Notes: generated from the sequence alone by a model not told the origin. A stretch of 64,000 bases of DNA from Cyclaneusma minus (GCA_037179335.1 JAKZHN010000043.1:248001-312000); one strand, 5' to 3'. Positions 34,829 to 45,659 are shown, counted from the first letter of the stretch. Numbers and translations: made by a program.

Positions 34829-35554
34829 TTAATAATTTCCAGGGCGTCTGAAATTCTCCGATTCGATCCTGGGTATGAATTTCCGGAATTTGGGGAGCCC
34901 GCGGGATTTCTGCAGTAATGGTTTTGTTTCTTTCGCCGCCGCCTCGTCGAACACATCCCACTCCCCATCATCTTCTTGCTCGGCCTTATGGTTCGCCTTC
35001 GCCTTTCTCGCCGACTTCGGACCACTATGCTGGGCCGGAATCCTCCCTACATAGCTCAGATATTTCAAGTGTTTGACAGCCCTCCGGGTCTGCTCCTCAA
35101 CCTCCCCAATGCGCATCCCTAACAGCGGCGGCTGAATAGTCAAATTCGCAGTCCCCACTAGATTCTTTCCTCTCCCTTTCAGAGGCCGACCATCCTTCGT
35201 AAAGCCCTCCTCCTCCAAGGCCTTCACTACCGCCACTTTCAGGCGGCTGGTCAGCCAACTGCGCACCGTTTTCTTCTTGCCGCCGATTTTAGTGGAACAG
35301 TTGACGCTCCACCAGAGCGGCTGTGTGGCTTCGCGGACGTCGTATCTGCGTTTCATGAGTTCGTGGAGCGGGTGGTGGCTCTGGGCGAAGATGCGGGCGC
35401 TGAAGATGGTGTGGTGGTGGTCGGGCGACCAGCGGAAGTGGAAGGCCGAGAGGGAAGCCAATTGCAATTTGAGGCCGTTGGGGGGGCGAGAGGTGATTCC
35501 AGGTGCTGGGATGAGGGCATGTCTATGGCTGAAGGAGGATTTTAGCCCGTTCAT
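34829..35554 (-). CDS. basic protein of unknown function, possibly mitochondrial
   Basis: A single exon encoding 241 residues, starting at ATG 35554, convergent with the membrane-protein gene and head-to-head with eIF1A (346 bp). Protein-like character is clear in HPLHELMKRRYDVREATQPLWWSVNC, KTVRSWLTSRLKVAVVKALEEEGF and LIGMR-type segments. It has a Lys/Arg-rich pattern and an Arg/His-rich N-terminus that could act as a mitochondrial presequence. The size, basicity and helix pattern are reminiscent of mitoribosomal or RNA-binding proteins, but I cannot name a family. Confidence 0.65.
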   Translation of the reverse strand: MNGLKSSFSHRHALIPAPGITSRPPNGLKLQLASLSAFHFRWSPDHHHTIFSARIFAQSHHPLHELMKRRYDVREATQPLWWSVNCSTKIGGKKKTVRSWLTSRLKVAVVKALEEEGFTKDGRPLKGRGKNLVGTANLTIQPPLLGMRIGEVEEQTRRAVKHLKYLSYVGRIPAQHSGPKSARKAKANHKAEQEDDGEWDVFDEAAAKETKPLLQKSRGLPKFRKFIPRIESENFRRPGNY

Positions 35555-35900
35555 TTTGAAGGGAAGTGTAGAATAGAAAGCGAGAGCAGTAAATTCAAGT
35601 CGGAGTTAAGCAACTTGGAGGATCCCGGAAGATCGATTTTCCATTTTTAGCGCCGCCTTAAGAGCTCATGCACATGTTTCAACCGCACCTCGCTTAGCCC
35701 CGGTCTTTGGGTCAAGCCGCAGGAGCGTCACCGCAGACCCCACTGCATAAATCATCAGCCAGCGCCCGCACACCAAGACCAAACCACCGCTCCTCCCACG
35801 ACAGGACCACTGCAAATCCTCGCATCGCGCTCGAGGATCCCCGACAAGTCCCGCACACCCTCCAGCGACCGCATATCTGCTTTGTGCACCCACCGTCGCT
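35555..35900. other. bidirectional promoter region
   Basis: 346 bp between the unknown basic protein (minus) and eIF1A (plus). No further feature is seen. Confidence 0.55.
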
Positions 35901-36503
35901 ATGCCAAAGAACAAGGGAAAGGTAGGCCAAGCCTTGCGCCACCATGCCATTCTTTGAGCGACATCTCGACCTTTTGCGACCCGTGCTGACAATGTGTGTG
36001 TGGAAATAGGGTGGTAAGAACCGTCGTCGCGGTAAGAACGAGAACGACAACGAGAAGCGCGAGCTCACCTTCAAGGAGGAAGGCCAAGGTACGTCGACTT
36101 TCCGACCTTGCCCAAAGCCAGCTAACACGCCTCCCCCACAGAATACGCCCAAGTCCTCAAGATGCTCGGTAACGGCCGCCTCGAAGCCCTCTGCTTCGAC
36201 GGCTCAAAGCGCCTCGCCCACATCCGCGGCAAGCTCCGCAAGAAAGTCTGGATCAACCAAGGCGACATCATCCTGCTCTCCCTGCGCGACTACCAAGACG
36301 AAAAGGGCGACGTGATCCTCAAGTACAGCGCCGACGAAGCCCGCTCGCTGAAAGCCTACGGCGAATTGCCCGAGTCTGCGAAGATCAACGAGACGGATAC
36401 GTATGGCCAGGAGGGCGAGGGCGACTGCAATTTCGAGTTCGATGAGGATCGTTCTGAGAGTGGCGAGGAGGGCGGGAAGGAGATTGATGTTGATGATTTG
36501 TAG
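35901..36503 (+). CDS. TIF11: translation initiation factor eIF1A
   Basis: Three exons, 35901-35921, 36010-36088 and 36142-36503 (introns of 88 and 53 nt), give 153 residues, the usual size. eIF1A binds the 40S A site and promotes scanning and start selection. The N-terminal tail is MPKNKGKGGKNRRRGKNEND. The OB fold carries EYAQVLKMLGNGRLEALCFDG, RLAHIRGKLRKKVWI and GDIILLSLRDYQDEKGDVI. A helix KYSADEARSLKAYGELPE is followed by an acidic C-terminal tail ending in DIDVDDL-type residues (EIDVDDL). The split of the basic N-terminal tail over two tiny exons is typical of fungi. Confidence 0.97.
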
Positions 36504-37044
36504 AGGGCTGTGGCCTTGCTGCGGATTGGTGGTGGCGGCGCTGGTATTGGAAGGACTGTCTTCTCTCTCAATCTCGGCTGGGTGCGGGATCCGCGACAGT
36601 CTACATGGTGTGTCTTTCGTGATGGGCGAGGTGTGTATGGTGGGAGAGACGCTCTGCACACCGCGTCCAGGACTCCTTAGAAATTGCAATTAGCGCGTTA
36701 GTCGGATAAAAGTCTGAATACGGTCTACAGTCTCCGAATAATTGTAATTATCCCAATCCTAGTCACTGGGAATATTCCTGGTTTTTGGGATATTCGCAGC
36801 ACATTCATTGTATTTTTTCTTTCTTCCAAACTCCTCTTCACATCGTGCTGTACGGCTCGGCACAAACACACCAGGCGCAGGCGAAGGTGGTGAAGAGTGC
36901 CTTAGGCGGCTCTCAGGTGGATCCCCTAAAGCGAACGAGCCGCGTTGAAGTTCGGCCAACGTCCTGCGATCACACGATTTCGCATTTTTTTCCTCGTCCC
37001 GACTCCTGGGCTTTCAACAATGCGATGGCTTTGCTGCCAGTGAA
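36504..37044. other. intergenic, with truncated MITE copy C
   Basis: 541 bp between eIF1A and the PPR-type gene. It contains half of a MITE (36699-36798) about 250 bp upstream of the PPR start codon. Confidence 0.55.
36699..36798 (-). mobile_element. Tc1/mariner-type MITE, copy C (truncated)
   Basis: The left end reads TAGTCGGATAAAAGTCTGAA, continuing TACGGTCTACAGTCTCCGAA, then an AT-rich centre, and stops at GATATTCGCAG, just before where the other terminal inverted repeat should begin. The order of inner sequences matches copy B, so it is inverted relative to A and D. The outermost bases have decayed. Confidence 0.7.
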
Positions 37045-40011
37045 ATGCCTTCAGCGCTCCCGGTCCCTTCGAGGGCGGCTCTCCGAACTTTGCGCCGCAT
37101 CGCCTTAGGAACCTCATGTACAATTGCCGCCACTGCCGCCGTTTTCACTGAGGACCGCCGCCGCCGAATCCACACCGCCCGGAAAGCCTGCGACAATGCG
37201 AAGAAGATCAAGGCCTCTCGTCAATACTGCACCGGTGGCTCCGAGAGAATTGCGGCTCTGGAACAGAAGGTCTTGGCCTACCAGGGCCGCGATATTCTGC
37301 AAAACGTCGATGGCGAAGCCCCAAAGCCCCCGACTCGCCCCAAGGTACCTTCCAAGCCCGAAAAACCTGGGAGCCTTCCCAAAAGCCCCTCAAATAATGC
37401 GACTAAAAGCACTCGTGATCGCCCTCGAGCAGCCCAACTTGGTCGGAAGACTGTCGCGCCCGAGCCTGGCCCACAACAAAAGTTGACAGGCGCCCTCCGC
37501 TCAATCCTCCAGGACGAGAGCCTCAGTGCAACGGAACGGGCTTTCGGTGAATTCACCAATCACTTCCGTCCAGCCATGGCTCAAGGACTGAATTTGGACA
37601 ATGACTTCATGGACAACTGTCTCCGCCTGTATCAGCTTTGTCGAAAATATGAAAAATATGTCTATTGCCAGAGGATACTGGCACTTCTGACAACGGACGG
37701 TCACCGTCCAATCGATAGGAATACTTTCTTCAAATTTGAGCCAGAATTCATTATTGACGAGGAACTGCAAAGGATCGCCAAATATCGACCACATCAAGAC
37801 AAAATCCGAAAGCGACTAGCCTGGGCGGTCTCACTTTACACCACACCATTCACTGAGAAGCAAACGGCAATGCCGGATTCAATGCGACGGGTTGGGTTGG
37901 AGCTCTGCAAAGTGGCCTCGGAAGCTTTACCCTTGAAGATGACTGCTGCTGTGCACCAGCGGATGCGCCATTATGGTTTAGACAAGACCCTCGACGGCCT
38001 CCGCTATCTCATCAAAGCTGCCAATTCGAGCGACAAACATCAGCTGGCTCTCAGCTTCTTCCAAAAGTTCTATCGCGATGGTCAACCATCCCAACTGAAT
38101 TTCTACGATACAGTATCCATAGTCATGGATTCTGCATCAAAAATAGGCGATCAAGATAGAGAGCTGGATATCCTGGCTGAGGTGAGCGAGATGGCTCGTG
38201 AGAGGCAGTTGAAAACATCGACTACTTGGCTTCTTCGTGTTCTGGGTTCGCATTGGGAGAACACTCGAGACATCAGTACCACCAAGTCGCTTTTAAAACG
38301 CCTAGAGTCCTACAACGAAAACACTAGCCATCCTCAGGCACTGTACACTGCCATGCTGCAGTTTTCCGTGGAAGCTGGTGACAGTGAATCGGCAGTCCAC
38401 TATAGCAAGATGGCGGGTCCGTTGGATGTCAAGGGTCATTTGGCTTTGAGCAGGGCCCAGAAAGGGGACTGGGAAAGCGCCGCACAATACCTCAACGAAA
38501 TTAAACTCGCAAATGATCCCAGATGCATCCCTTTCACGCCTATTTTGAAACTATATATCGAATCTCATTCCACCGCCGAAACCGAGGCCTTTGTTCGGAA
38601 GTTCATCGAAGAGTTCGGGGTCCATCCAGATCAGAACATGCTTAACCTTCTGGTTGGGATGTACGCCCGAGCCGGAGAGCTACACCTTATTCTCCACTGG
38701 ATCCGCTATTTCCGCCAACATCGTGTCGAGCTCAATGCTGTTTCTCTGAACACCATCCTCAGCAACTGCCAGAAGGCGTGGAGTGTGCCTTTTCCAGGTT
38801 TGATGAGTATTGCATTGCAGGTCCAGCAACTCGACAGAAGCATGATAAATATGGCGACTATCGACATACTGAGGCGTGCCGCTATTGTACATTCTGCTCG
38901 CAACCCAAGGTCACTCCAGGCCATGCTGGACCGTATCGAAAAGCTTATTCCAATACGTCTTCGCCGAGATGGACCGTCAAGCAGCCTGCAGGTTCTCAAC
39001 GCAATGGAGGAGGCAATGATACGAGACGATCCAAAAAAGGCTTTGAACATTTATAACGCTGCTGTTTCCGAGAACATACTTCTCAACCCCGAGGTTTCTT
39101 TCTTGGCTGTCCGACTTATGGTTCAACACTCTGGCGGTGAAGGACTGGAGTCCGCAATGCAGATACTTCAGGAATTGCAGCAAAAGGGCGCAGATATCGA
39201 GCCAGGACTCACCCCTTTGGTCATCCAACAAGTCGAGAAGGCAAGCGCCCATCATGACGATATCGAGGAGCTGTTACGGCACATCACGGGGCAGCTTCGA
39301 AAGCGTGATATTGAGCTTTCTATACGTGTCGTCACACATGCCATGAGTTGTTTGGTCAATAGCAGGCGCCACAAGCTTGCTCTGGACCTGTCTAGTGCAT
39401 TGATGAACTTGATGGGCGAGAGGTCGCTGCAAGAACAAATGGACATTGGCTTTCTTCATGTGCTCTTCAGAGCCAGCGTGAATAGCAAAATGTATGTCAA
39501 GGTTGAGATGATATTTGACATTATGGAAAAATACCAGCTGCAGGCAGATACCAAGTTCAAACACTTGGTGAAGGCGATACGGCGGCAGGTCCGACGGGAA
39601 TTAGAGCAGTATCCGCACTCCGCTCATCTCAAATATCATCTCGACGTTTTGGAACGAGGAATGGCCATTATCACCGCGCTACGGAAGGGAAAGTCCCTGA
39701 ACAGCCGCGCCGCCGAAGAGTCGGCATTGAAAGTCCTTCAAATTGCCCTCGCCGAAGAATCGAACAGCGACAGTGCCCCAATACACGACCGGCCGAGCAG
39801 CAGCAAGTTTCACAAGCACCGGACTTACGCCCGAAACCAGCGGCGAAAGAGGTGGCTAAAGAGCGCTATTGAGCGACGAAGAATTGAGAAGAAAGCAGTG
39901 CGGGGGAATGACCATGGCGACCAGGCGGCAGATGCTGTGTTCGTCGAAGGATCCTATAGGAGGAATGTACACCGGCAAGAACGGACACCAGTAGCCGCTG
40001 TGGCAGGATAA
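37045..40011 (+). CDS. mitochondrial pentatricopeptide-repeat-type protein
   Basis: A single exon encoding 988 residues. The N-terminus (PSRAALRTLRRIALGTSCTI ... EDRRRRIHTARKACDNAKKI) is the conserved leader of a family of ascomycete mitochondrial PPR proteins. It has a basic presequence and then a predicted hydrophobic patch. Between about 300 and 880 the protein is a helical solenoid of roughly 35-residue hairpins (for example NMLNLLVGMYARAGELHLIL, NAVSLNTILSNCQKAW, QALYTAMLQFSVEAGDSESA). PPR proteins bind organellar RNA and act in transcript stability or translation, here most plausibly for a respiratory-chain transcript (inference). The C-terminal 100 residues are basic (ARNQRRKRWLKSAIERRRIE). 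Confidence 0.85.
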   Translation: MPSALPVPSRAALRTLRRIALGTSCTIAATAAVFTEDRRRRIHTARKACDNAKKIKASRQYCTGGSERIAALEQKVLAYQGRDILQNVDGEAPKPPTRPKVPSKPEKPGSLPKSPSNNATKSTRDRPRAAQLGRKTVAPEPGPQQKLTGALRSILQDESLSATERAFGEFTNHFRPAMAQGLNLDNDFMDNCLRLYQLCRKYEKYVYCQRILALLTTDGHRPIDRNTFFKFEPEFIIDEELQRIAKYRPHQDKIRKRLAWAVSLYTTPFTEKQTAMPDSMRRVGLELCKVASEALPLKMTAAVHQRMRHYGLDKTLDGLRYLIKAANSSDKHQLALSFFQKFYRDGQPSQLNFYDTVSIVMDSASKIGDQDRELDILAEVSEMARERQLKTSTTWLLRVLGSHWENTRDISTTKSLLKRLESYNENTSHPQALYTAMLQFSVEAGDSESAVHYSKMAGPLDVKGHLALSRAQKGDWESAAQYLNEIKLANDPRCIPFTPILKLYIESHSTAETEAFVRKFIEEFGVHPDQNMLNLLVGMYARAGELHLILHWIRYFRQHRVELNAVSLNTILSNCQKAWSVPFPGLMSIALQVQQLDRSMINMATIDILRRAAIVHSARNPRSLQAMLDRIEKLIPIRLRRDGPSSSLQVLNAMEEAMIRDDPKKALNIYNAAVSENILLNPEVSFLAVRLMVQHSGGEGLESAMQILQELQQKGADIEPGLTPLVIQQVEKASAHHDDIEELLRHITGQLRKRDIELSIRVVTHAMSCLVNSRRHKLALDLSSALMNLMGERSLQEQMDIGFLHVLFRASVNSKMYVKVEMIFDIMEKYQLQADTKFKHLVKAIRRQVRRELEQYPHSAHLKYHLDVLERGMAIITALRKGKSLNSRAAEESALKVLQIALAEESNSDSAPIHDRPSSSKFHKHRTYARNQRRKRWLKSAIERRRIEKKAVRGNDHGDQAADAVFVEGSYRRNVHRQERTPVAAVAG

Positions 40012-41312
40012 TTCTTCCGGAATATACTTATTCAACAAACAATATTTGCCTCAAGCACAGCAGATGACAGAGCGGCGGAGTTACGAGCAGCTGAATAAGG
40101 CTGGAGACAGTGCATGAGCATGCTGTGTGGTGCTGTCTAAGCATGTTGCTGCTAAGATCAGGCACCGGTGATATGATCCACCATGGATGTAAATTAGTAG
40201 AATACAACCCAGCCTCCCACCTCTCACGGATAAGGAGAGACATAGCGAGATACGGGCGTCCCCGCTGCCCCCGCCGTCCCGTTGAAGCAGGTCGAAACAC
40301 ACGGTCCTGCAATAAGCGCTGCTGACACCCACTCCAGTGACTCCACCACATTCGCAGTCTCACCCTCCTGTGGGTTTGGGGAAGGAAGAGCGCGTGCTGC
40401 CTGAGGACTCCACACTTGTTGGCCAACTAATCAGCTGGAGCCCCATCGTCAACACCACCCCTTGTCGGTTCTGTGTGAGTCGAGAGGCTGTCATCGTCGG
40501 CATCCTGCGTCCATCCTGCCGCCATCCTCCCGCACAGCTTATGACAGCCAAGTATTGGCCAACGGTAGAATGAATGGCACTCGGCAGCTGCCCTATTTGT
40601 AGTGCAGACGGGGACAACAGCCTCGGTCGAGTATTCTCGGATCTCTCTTCTATTGCGGTGTTCTGATCTCTGGCCTGTGTTTGTCAACCTTTTCAGCAAT
40701 GGCGTACTCTCTGTTTCGCGAGCAAACACGTCTTTGATCTCAAACACGCACAGACTTTAGCTGTTGTACAAGATTGCGCGTGCTGCATGCTTCTGTGCAG
40801 AGTCTCGGAGCAGAGACTTCAAAGAAGTCTCATCTTCTGTTGTTTACAGGTTCTATACGCAATGCCAGATCCTTCTTAACCTTAACTTCTTAGCAGTTTA
40901 CTATCATGGCTTGCATATGCGAAGGTGGGGAGATGCCGCATAGTAGGCAATGCAGTCGGAGTCTTCCAGAAGACTGTTTCTTATCTGTCATTCGCCATTT
41001 CATAAACGTGCCTTTTATGAACTACTCTCACGCCTTCTTAAAAGCGGATAGTGAGGCTCTTCACCCCTTGTCTTCGATAGGCAATGCAGGAACTGACAGC
41101 CAGCCATGTGGCAATGCAGAAGGAGGGAGATGGTGGCGTGATCATCCAATGGGGCCGTGGTAGGCCGTGGTAGGCAGGACTCTGAGATCTCATCCTTTTG
41201 ATCGTCTCTCAAAGGGCATATAAGTAGTCGTGTCTTTCCTTCCTGTTGATCTTCATCCACTCGCTCATCCATCCGGTCATTCTTTACCAGGCAGTCTCCG
41301 GTCTTCGTCAAG
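40012..41312. other. 1.3-kb intergenic region, protease promoter
   Basis: Its right end is the promoter of the aspartic protease, with TATAAG at 41219 and a CT-rich leader. Short frames on both strands (for example 40224-40415, minus) have no support. Confidence 0.5.
41219..41224 (+). promoter_or_regulatory. TATA box of the aspartic protease gene
   Basis: GCATATAAGTAG places TATAAG about 90 bp before the start codon, followed by a CT-rich stretch, as in highly expressed fungal secreted-enzyme genes. Confidence 0.5.
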
Positions 41313-42621
41313 ATGCATTTATCCACCAAGACTGTTGCCTACGCGGCTTCTGTCTTCTTCGCTACCTCTGCCCTCGCCGCCCCTGCCAAGGAGGTTGCTA
41401 CTCGCACCACTGGCGGACGCTTCTCCGTGACGCAGCAGAAGAACCCCCGTTTCCAGGGAAAGAACGGTGCCATTGCCTACGCCAAGGGTTTCGCCAAGTA
41501 CAACGTTGCTCCCCCCTCCCACGTCGCTGCCGCCGCCTCCTCTGCCGCCAGCGGTAGTGCAACGGCTACTCCCCAGACCGACGACTCTGAGTACACCGTT
41601 CCTGTCCAAATCGGTACTCCTGCTCAGACCTTGAACCTTGACTTCGACACTGGTTCCTCTGACCTGTAAGCTTCACAGAGCTCCATTGCTATGAGATTCT
41701 GCGGATGAACTTGGAAGCTAACTCCTCATACTCAATAGCTGGGTTTTCTCTTCCGAGACTTCCTCCAAGGATGTCGATGGTCAAACCGTCTACGACGTTG
41801 ACTCCTCATCCACCGCCAAGAAGATGACCGGCGAGACCTGGAGCATCAGCTACGGCGACGGCTCTTCTTGCAGCGGTGACGTCTACACCGACGTCGTCGC
41901 CGTTGGAGGCGTCACGGTCACCTCGCAAGCCGTCGAGTCGGCCGAGACCGTCTCTTCCGAGTTCATCTCCGACTCCGACACCGACGGCCTCCTTGGTCTC
42001 GGATTCAAGGTCCTGAACACCGGAAGCCCAACCCAGCTGCAGACCTGGTTCGGCAACGCCGCCTCCCAGCTCGAGAGCAACGTCTTCACCGCCGACCTGA
42101 AGTACGAAGAGGCCGGAACCTACAACTTCGGCTACATCGACGACTCTGCCTACACCGGCGACATCACCTACACTGACCTCACCGACGAGACCTACTGGCG
42201 TTTTGAGGGCTCCGGCTACGCAGTCGGCGACGGCGACTTCGTGTCCACCACTATCAAGTCCATTGCCGACACCGGTACCACTCTGCTCTACCTGCCCGGC
42301 TCCATCGTCGAGGCCTACTACAACGAGATCGACAGCGCCACCGACAGCTCTCTCTTTGGAGGATATATTTTCGACTGCGACGAGACCCCACCAGACTTTG
42401 TTTTCGGTGTTGGCTCTTACCGCGGTACCATTCCTGGCAAGTACCTCAACTACGCACCTGTCATCACTGGATCGTCCAAGTGCTTCGGTGGTATCCAGTC
42501 TTCGGGTATTGTGGATGCGCTGGCTGGCTTGAACATCTGGGGCGACGTGCTGCTCAAGTCGCAGTTTGTAGTCTTTGATGCTGAGAACAACCGTCTTGGT
42601 TTCGCTGCTAAGTCTACTTAA
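41313..42621 (+). CDS. secreted pepsin-like aspartic protease (A1 family)
   Basis: Two exons, 41313-41665 and 41739-42621 (73-nt intron), encode 411 residues. The signal peptide (TVAYAASVFFATSALAAPAK) is followed by a propeptide of about 60-70 residues and the mature enzyme from around residue 85-90. Both catalytic motifs are present: DFDTGSSDLWVF (split by the intron after DL) and SIADTGTTLLYLP. The flap Tyr is in SYGDGSS. CDETPPDF...SSKCFGG gives the usual single disulphide loop. It is of the aspergillopepsin/endothiapepsin type, acting at acidic pH outside the cell. The codon bias is strong (C-ending), suggesting high expression. It sits next to a secreted copper radical oxidase. Confidence 0.95.
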
Positions 42622-43812
42622 GTGGCTCAACTGGTGTCTGGTGAAGTTGTTGAGTGGTGGGTTGAGGAGTGGCGCTTTGATGGTGTCTTGACCGGGATTC
42701 AGCATTCATAGTGTATATATTTGAGAAGGTGCAGATGTATATAGGAGCTTAAGAAGTTTTGTTGCACGTCGATGGAGACACATCCTCCGTACTCTGTCCC
42801 ACCGGCATCCTGTCAAAGCGTGGTTGCGATTGGGGACTTCAGTTTGGATCCGGAACTCGGACGTTGCGACTCCGGTAGCTCGGATGCACGAAGCGAGACG
42901 GAGAGCCTTCACATCTCTCCACCTCTCCCAATCCTTCTCCAGCCTCATCTTCCAATCCCGTTCCTTGCAGATGCCACAAGCCTATTTTTACTTCTACGGC
43001 ATTTGGCAGGGATACTAATCGACGTTCCCCATACTTTACCGCCCATTGAGTTCGAACTTTCGACTTCGTGTTCGTTTGCGACGCCAGAGCAATGCCTCTC
43101 AGGAGCCGTAGGAATCATGCGCCCGGGCTCTCGTGTCAAGCTTGTCGTTCAAGTAAAGTATGTATACGCCCATTCTGCAAGGTACCTGTGGTACAGTCTC
43201 TGGGGCCACAGCCAGCAACCTGGTTCGGAAGCTTGGCCTCCATTTGTCAATCCCCATTTTGACTTCAAGCATTACTCCACTCCGCCCCGACTGAAGCCAG
43301 AGGGCTTTGATGGACTTCTGGAGTTGCCTTCTCTAGCCTTCATCTCTCGGCCGGCTCGGTTCAAAAGCAGCCGGGTCCCGAAGGACAGAATTGATTCTCA
43401 CTATCTAGTACTATGCACGTGCACCTCCTCACAATGGAGAAGGAAAGTAAGGCTATGGCTGAGCCATATATATATATCTGGGATCCGCCGCTGTGGATCA
43501 TCTAGTTAAGTAGTACCTGCCAACACCAAACTCGATACCCCTGAATAGTGCGGATAGCTTGCATTTCAGGCAAGCATATTTCACATTTAATCAAAGTACT
43601 GGATATTTTTCGAGGGACGTGTACAATGGGCAAGGTGGTGTACTACAAGTAAGGAACTAAAGTGGTCCCACTCGTCAGCTTCCCTACATTCAGGCTCTCT
43701 GAATTCCCAAGATCTCCAATCATTGCCCCTCCCTTCGATTGAAGCCGACGTGCTTTGAACTTTGGGGGTCCATGCTAACCAAAGAGTAGTTTTCATATAC
43801 GTACACACAGTC
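42622..43812. other. intergenic, nothing firmly recognised
   Basis: 1.2 kb between two secreted-enzyme genes on the same strand. A 245-residue frame (42772-43509) crosses it without domains. Another short frame near 43091 has a Cys pattern only loosely like a Zn2Cys6 cluster. Neither is called. Confidence 0.45.
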
Positions 43813-45425
43813 ATGTATCAACCATGGATTTTAACTACGCTTCTCGTTTCACATGCCGCCGCTCAGAAAGGCCAATGGGGTCCCATCATCAAGTTTCCCC
43901 TAGTACCCGCCGCCGCCTTTCTGATGCATGATTCCGGAAATGTTCTCACGTTTTCGAGTTTCCAGTACAACCAGTTTGATTCTGGCGGTATGAGGGGCCA
44001 AACGGCCACAGCGATATGGAATGCTAATTCAGGGGCTGTCTCTGAGATGACCGTGACAAATACAAAACACGACATGTTCTGCCCGGGAATGTCCTTTGAT
44101 TTCAACGGTAATGCTATCATCACTGGTGGAGATGATTACCAGAAGACCAGTAGCTACAACCCCTCGACAGGCCAATGGACAGCAGAGGCTGAGATGAAGA
44201 TTGGAAGAGGATACCAAGCGAGTGCCACCTGCAGTGATGGCCGAATTTTCACGATTGGTGGATCGTGGAACGGGGGACGTGGCGACAAGAATGGAGGTAA
44301 GTGATCCTTTTGCCTCGAGACACATCGGGAGAGAGAAGCTGACTCATGCTAGAAATCTACGACGTGGCAAGGAACACTTGGACTCTCTTGCCCGGATGCC
44401 CCGTGGCTCCCATGCTCACGAATGACCAGGATGGAATTTTTAGACAAGATAGCCACGCCTGGTTGTTCGGCTGGAAGGAGGGAACTGTGTTCCAAGCTGG
44501 CCCAAGTAGCGCCATGAACTGGTACAGCACAGCAGGTAATGGCGGTCAAAAGTCCGCTGGAAAAAGAGCAAGTGATCCAGATTCCATGGATGGCAACGCT
44601 GTCATGTATGATGCTGCCAACGGCAAGATTGTCACGATGGGAGGCTCTCCAAGGCAAGTTCCCCACCCCCTATCCTCTCTTCCTTAAAGCAATTCTCATT
44701 GACCCCCCCTTTTTTTTAGTTACGAGAACTGCGACGCCACAGCCAACGTCCACCTCATTACCCTCGGCGCAGCGAACGGCGCAGTAGACGTTAAAAAGCT
44801 CACTAGCATGCACCATGCCCGCGCATTCGCAAACGCCGTTGTCCTCCCCGACGGAACCGTATTCGTCACAGGAGGCCAAACCCACCCCATAACCTTTACC
44901 GACACAACCGCCATCTACGAGCCCGAGCTCTGGGACCCGGAAACACAACAATTCACAGTCCAGCCTCCGCATCAGAAACCCCGCACCTACCACTCCATAG
45001 CCCTCCTACTCCAAGATGGCCGCGTCTTCACCGGCGGCGGAGGACTCTGCGGCGAGTCCTGCGCCGTAAACCACGACGATGCGGAAATCTACTCGCCAGC
45101 CTATCTATTCGACGCTTCTGGCCAGGCCGCGGCACGGCCGAAGATCATGAGTGTTTCGGCTAAGTCAATGAAGGCTGGGGCGACGTTTACGGCTACGACG
45201 GACTCGGCTGTGACGTCGTGGAGTTTGTGTAGGTATAGTACTACGACGCATACGGTGGATACCGATCAGAGACGCGTTGCTTTGACTGCGAAGGCTGCTG
45301 GGAATACTTATACGATGACCTTGCCGGGTGATACCGGTGTGTTGCTGGGAGGGTATTGGATGTTGTTTGCGATGAATGATGCCGGTACGCCGAGTGTGGC
45401 ATATACTGTGAAGATTACTTTGTAG
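43813..45425 (+). CDS. galactose-oxidase-type copper radical oxidase (AA5)
   Basis: Three exons, 43813-44296, 44353-44653 and 44720-45425, give 496 residues. The second intron uses a GC donor. After an N-terminal signal peptide ending near AAAQ, the kelch-type seven-bladed domain starts at once, with no carbohydrate-binding domain before it. Every active-site residue is present at the expected spacing: Cys90 (DMFCPG) and Tyr134 (GRGYQAS), which form the thioether cofactor, stacking Trp152 (GGSW), axial Tyr352 with His353 (RTYHS), and His439 (TTHTVDTDQRR). The C-terminal immunoglobulin-like domain ends in GGYWMLFAMNDAG. Such enzymes oxidise primary alcohols of sugars or small molecules to aldehydes with O2, yielding H2O2. 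Galactose specificity is uncertain, because two substrate-pocket positions seem changed. Confidence 0.92.
44654..44719 (+). other. GC-AG intron in the copper radical oxidase gene
   Basis: The donor is AG/GCAAGT, the classic GC-type donor, and the acceptor follows a T-run (TTTTTTTAG). Splicing restores GGSPSYENCDATAN, the family sequence. A GT donor in this stretch would break the frame. Confidence 0.75.
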
Positions 45426-45659
45426 TGAGTGGTGGAAGATATGTTCTTGGGAACACGGCCTATGAAGTTTAGCAATTATAGCACGTGTCTGTGATTCACA
45501 GCCATTAGACGTTACTGTAGTCTAGACCGTCGGAATTAGCGTGTTTTTATCTCCGTTCACTGGTCCAAGCTTCAATCTAGACAGCTTGCGACTTGCGAAC
45601 TTCCACCTATTCCCGTCATCCAACAACGACAAGGACCGAACCACGAGGCGCGAAACAAG
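45426..45659. other. short intergenic region before ksh1
   Basis: 234 bp, the 3' flank of the oxidase and the promoter of the Kish gene. Nothing else is visible. Confidence 0.4.

Noticed and set aside
34860..34890. GATTCGATCC-like string resembling a tRNA B box
   Set aside because: Lies inside the coding end of the unknown basic protein. No A box or acceptor stem fits.
41806..42705. 299-residue antisense frame over the aspartic protease
   Set aside because: C-ending codon bias of the protease keeps the antisense frame open, and it shows no protein features.
43091..43260. Zn2Cys6-like cysteine pattern (SCQACRSSKVCIRPFC)
   Set aside because: Spacing (C-x2-C-x5-C-x4-C) does not fit the binuclear cluster and the frame ends soon after.
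42772..43509. 245-residue frame between the protease and the oxidase
   Set aside because: No domain, low-complexity or transmembrane logic. Likely chance.
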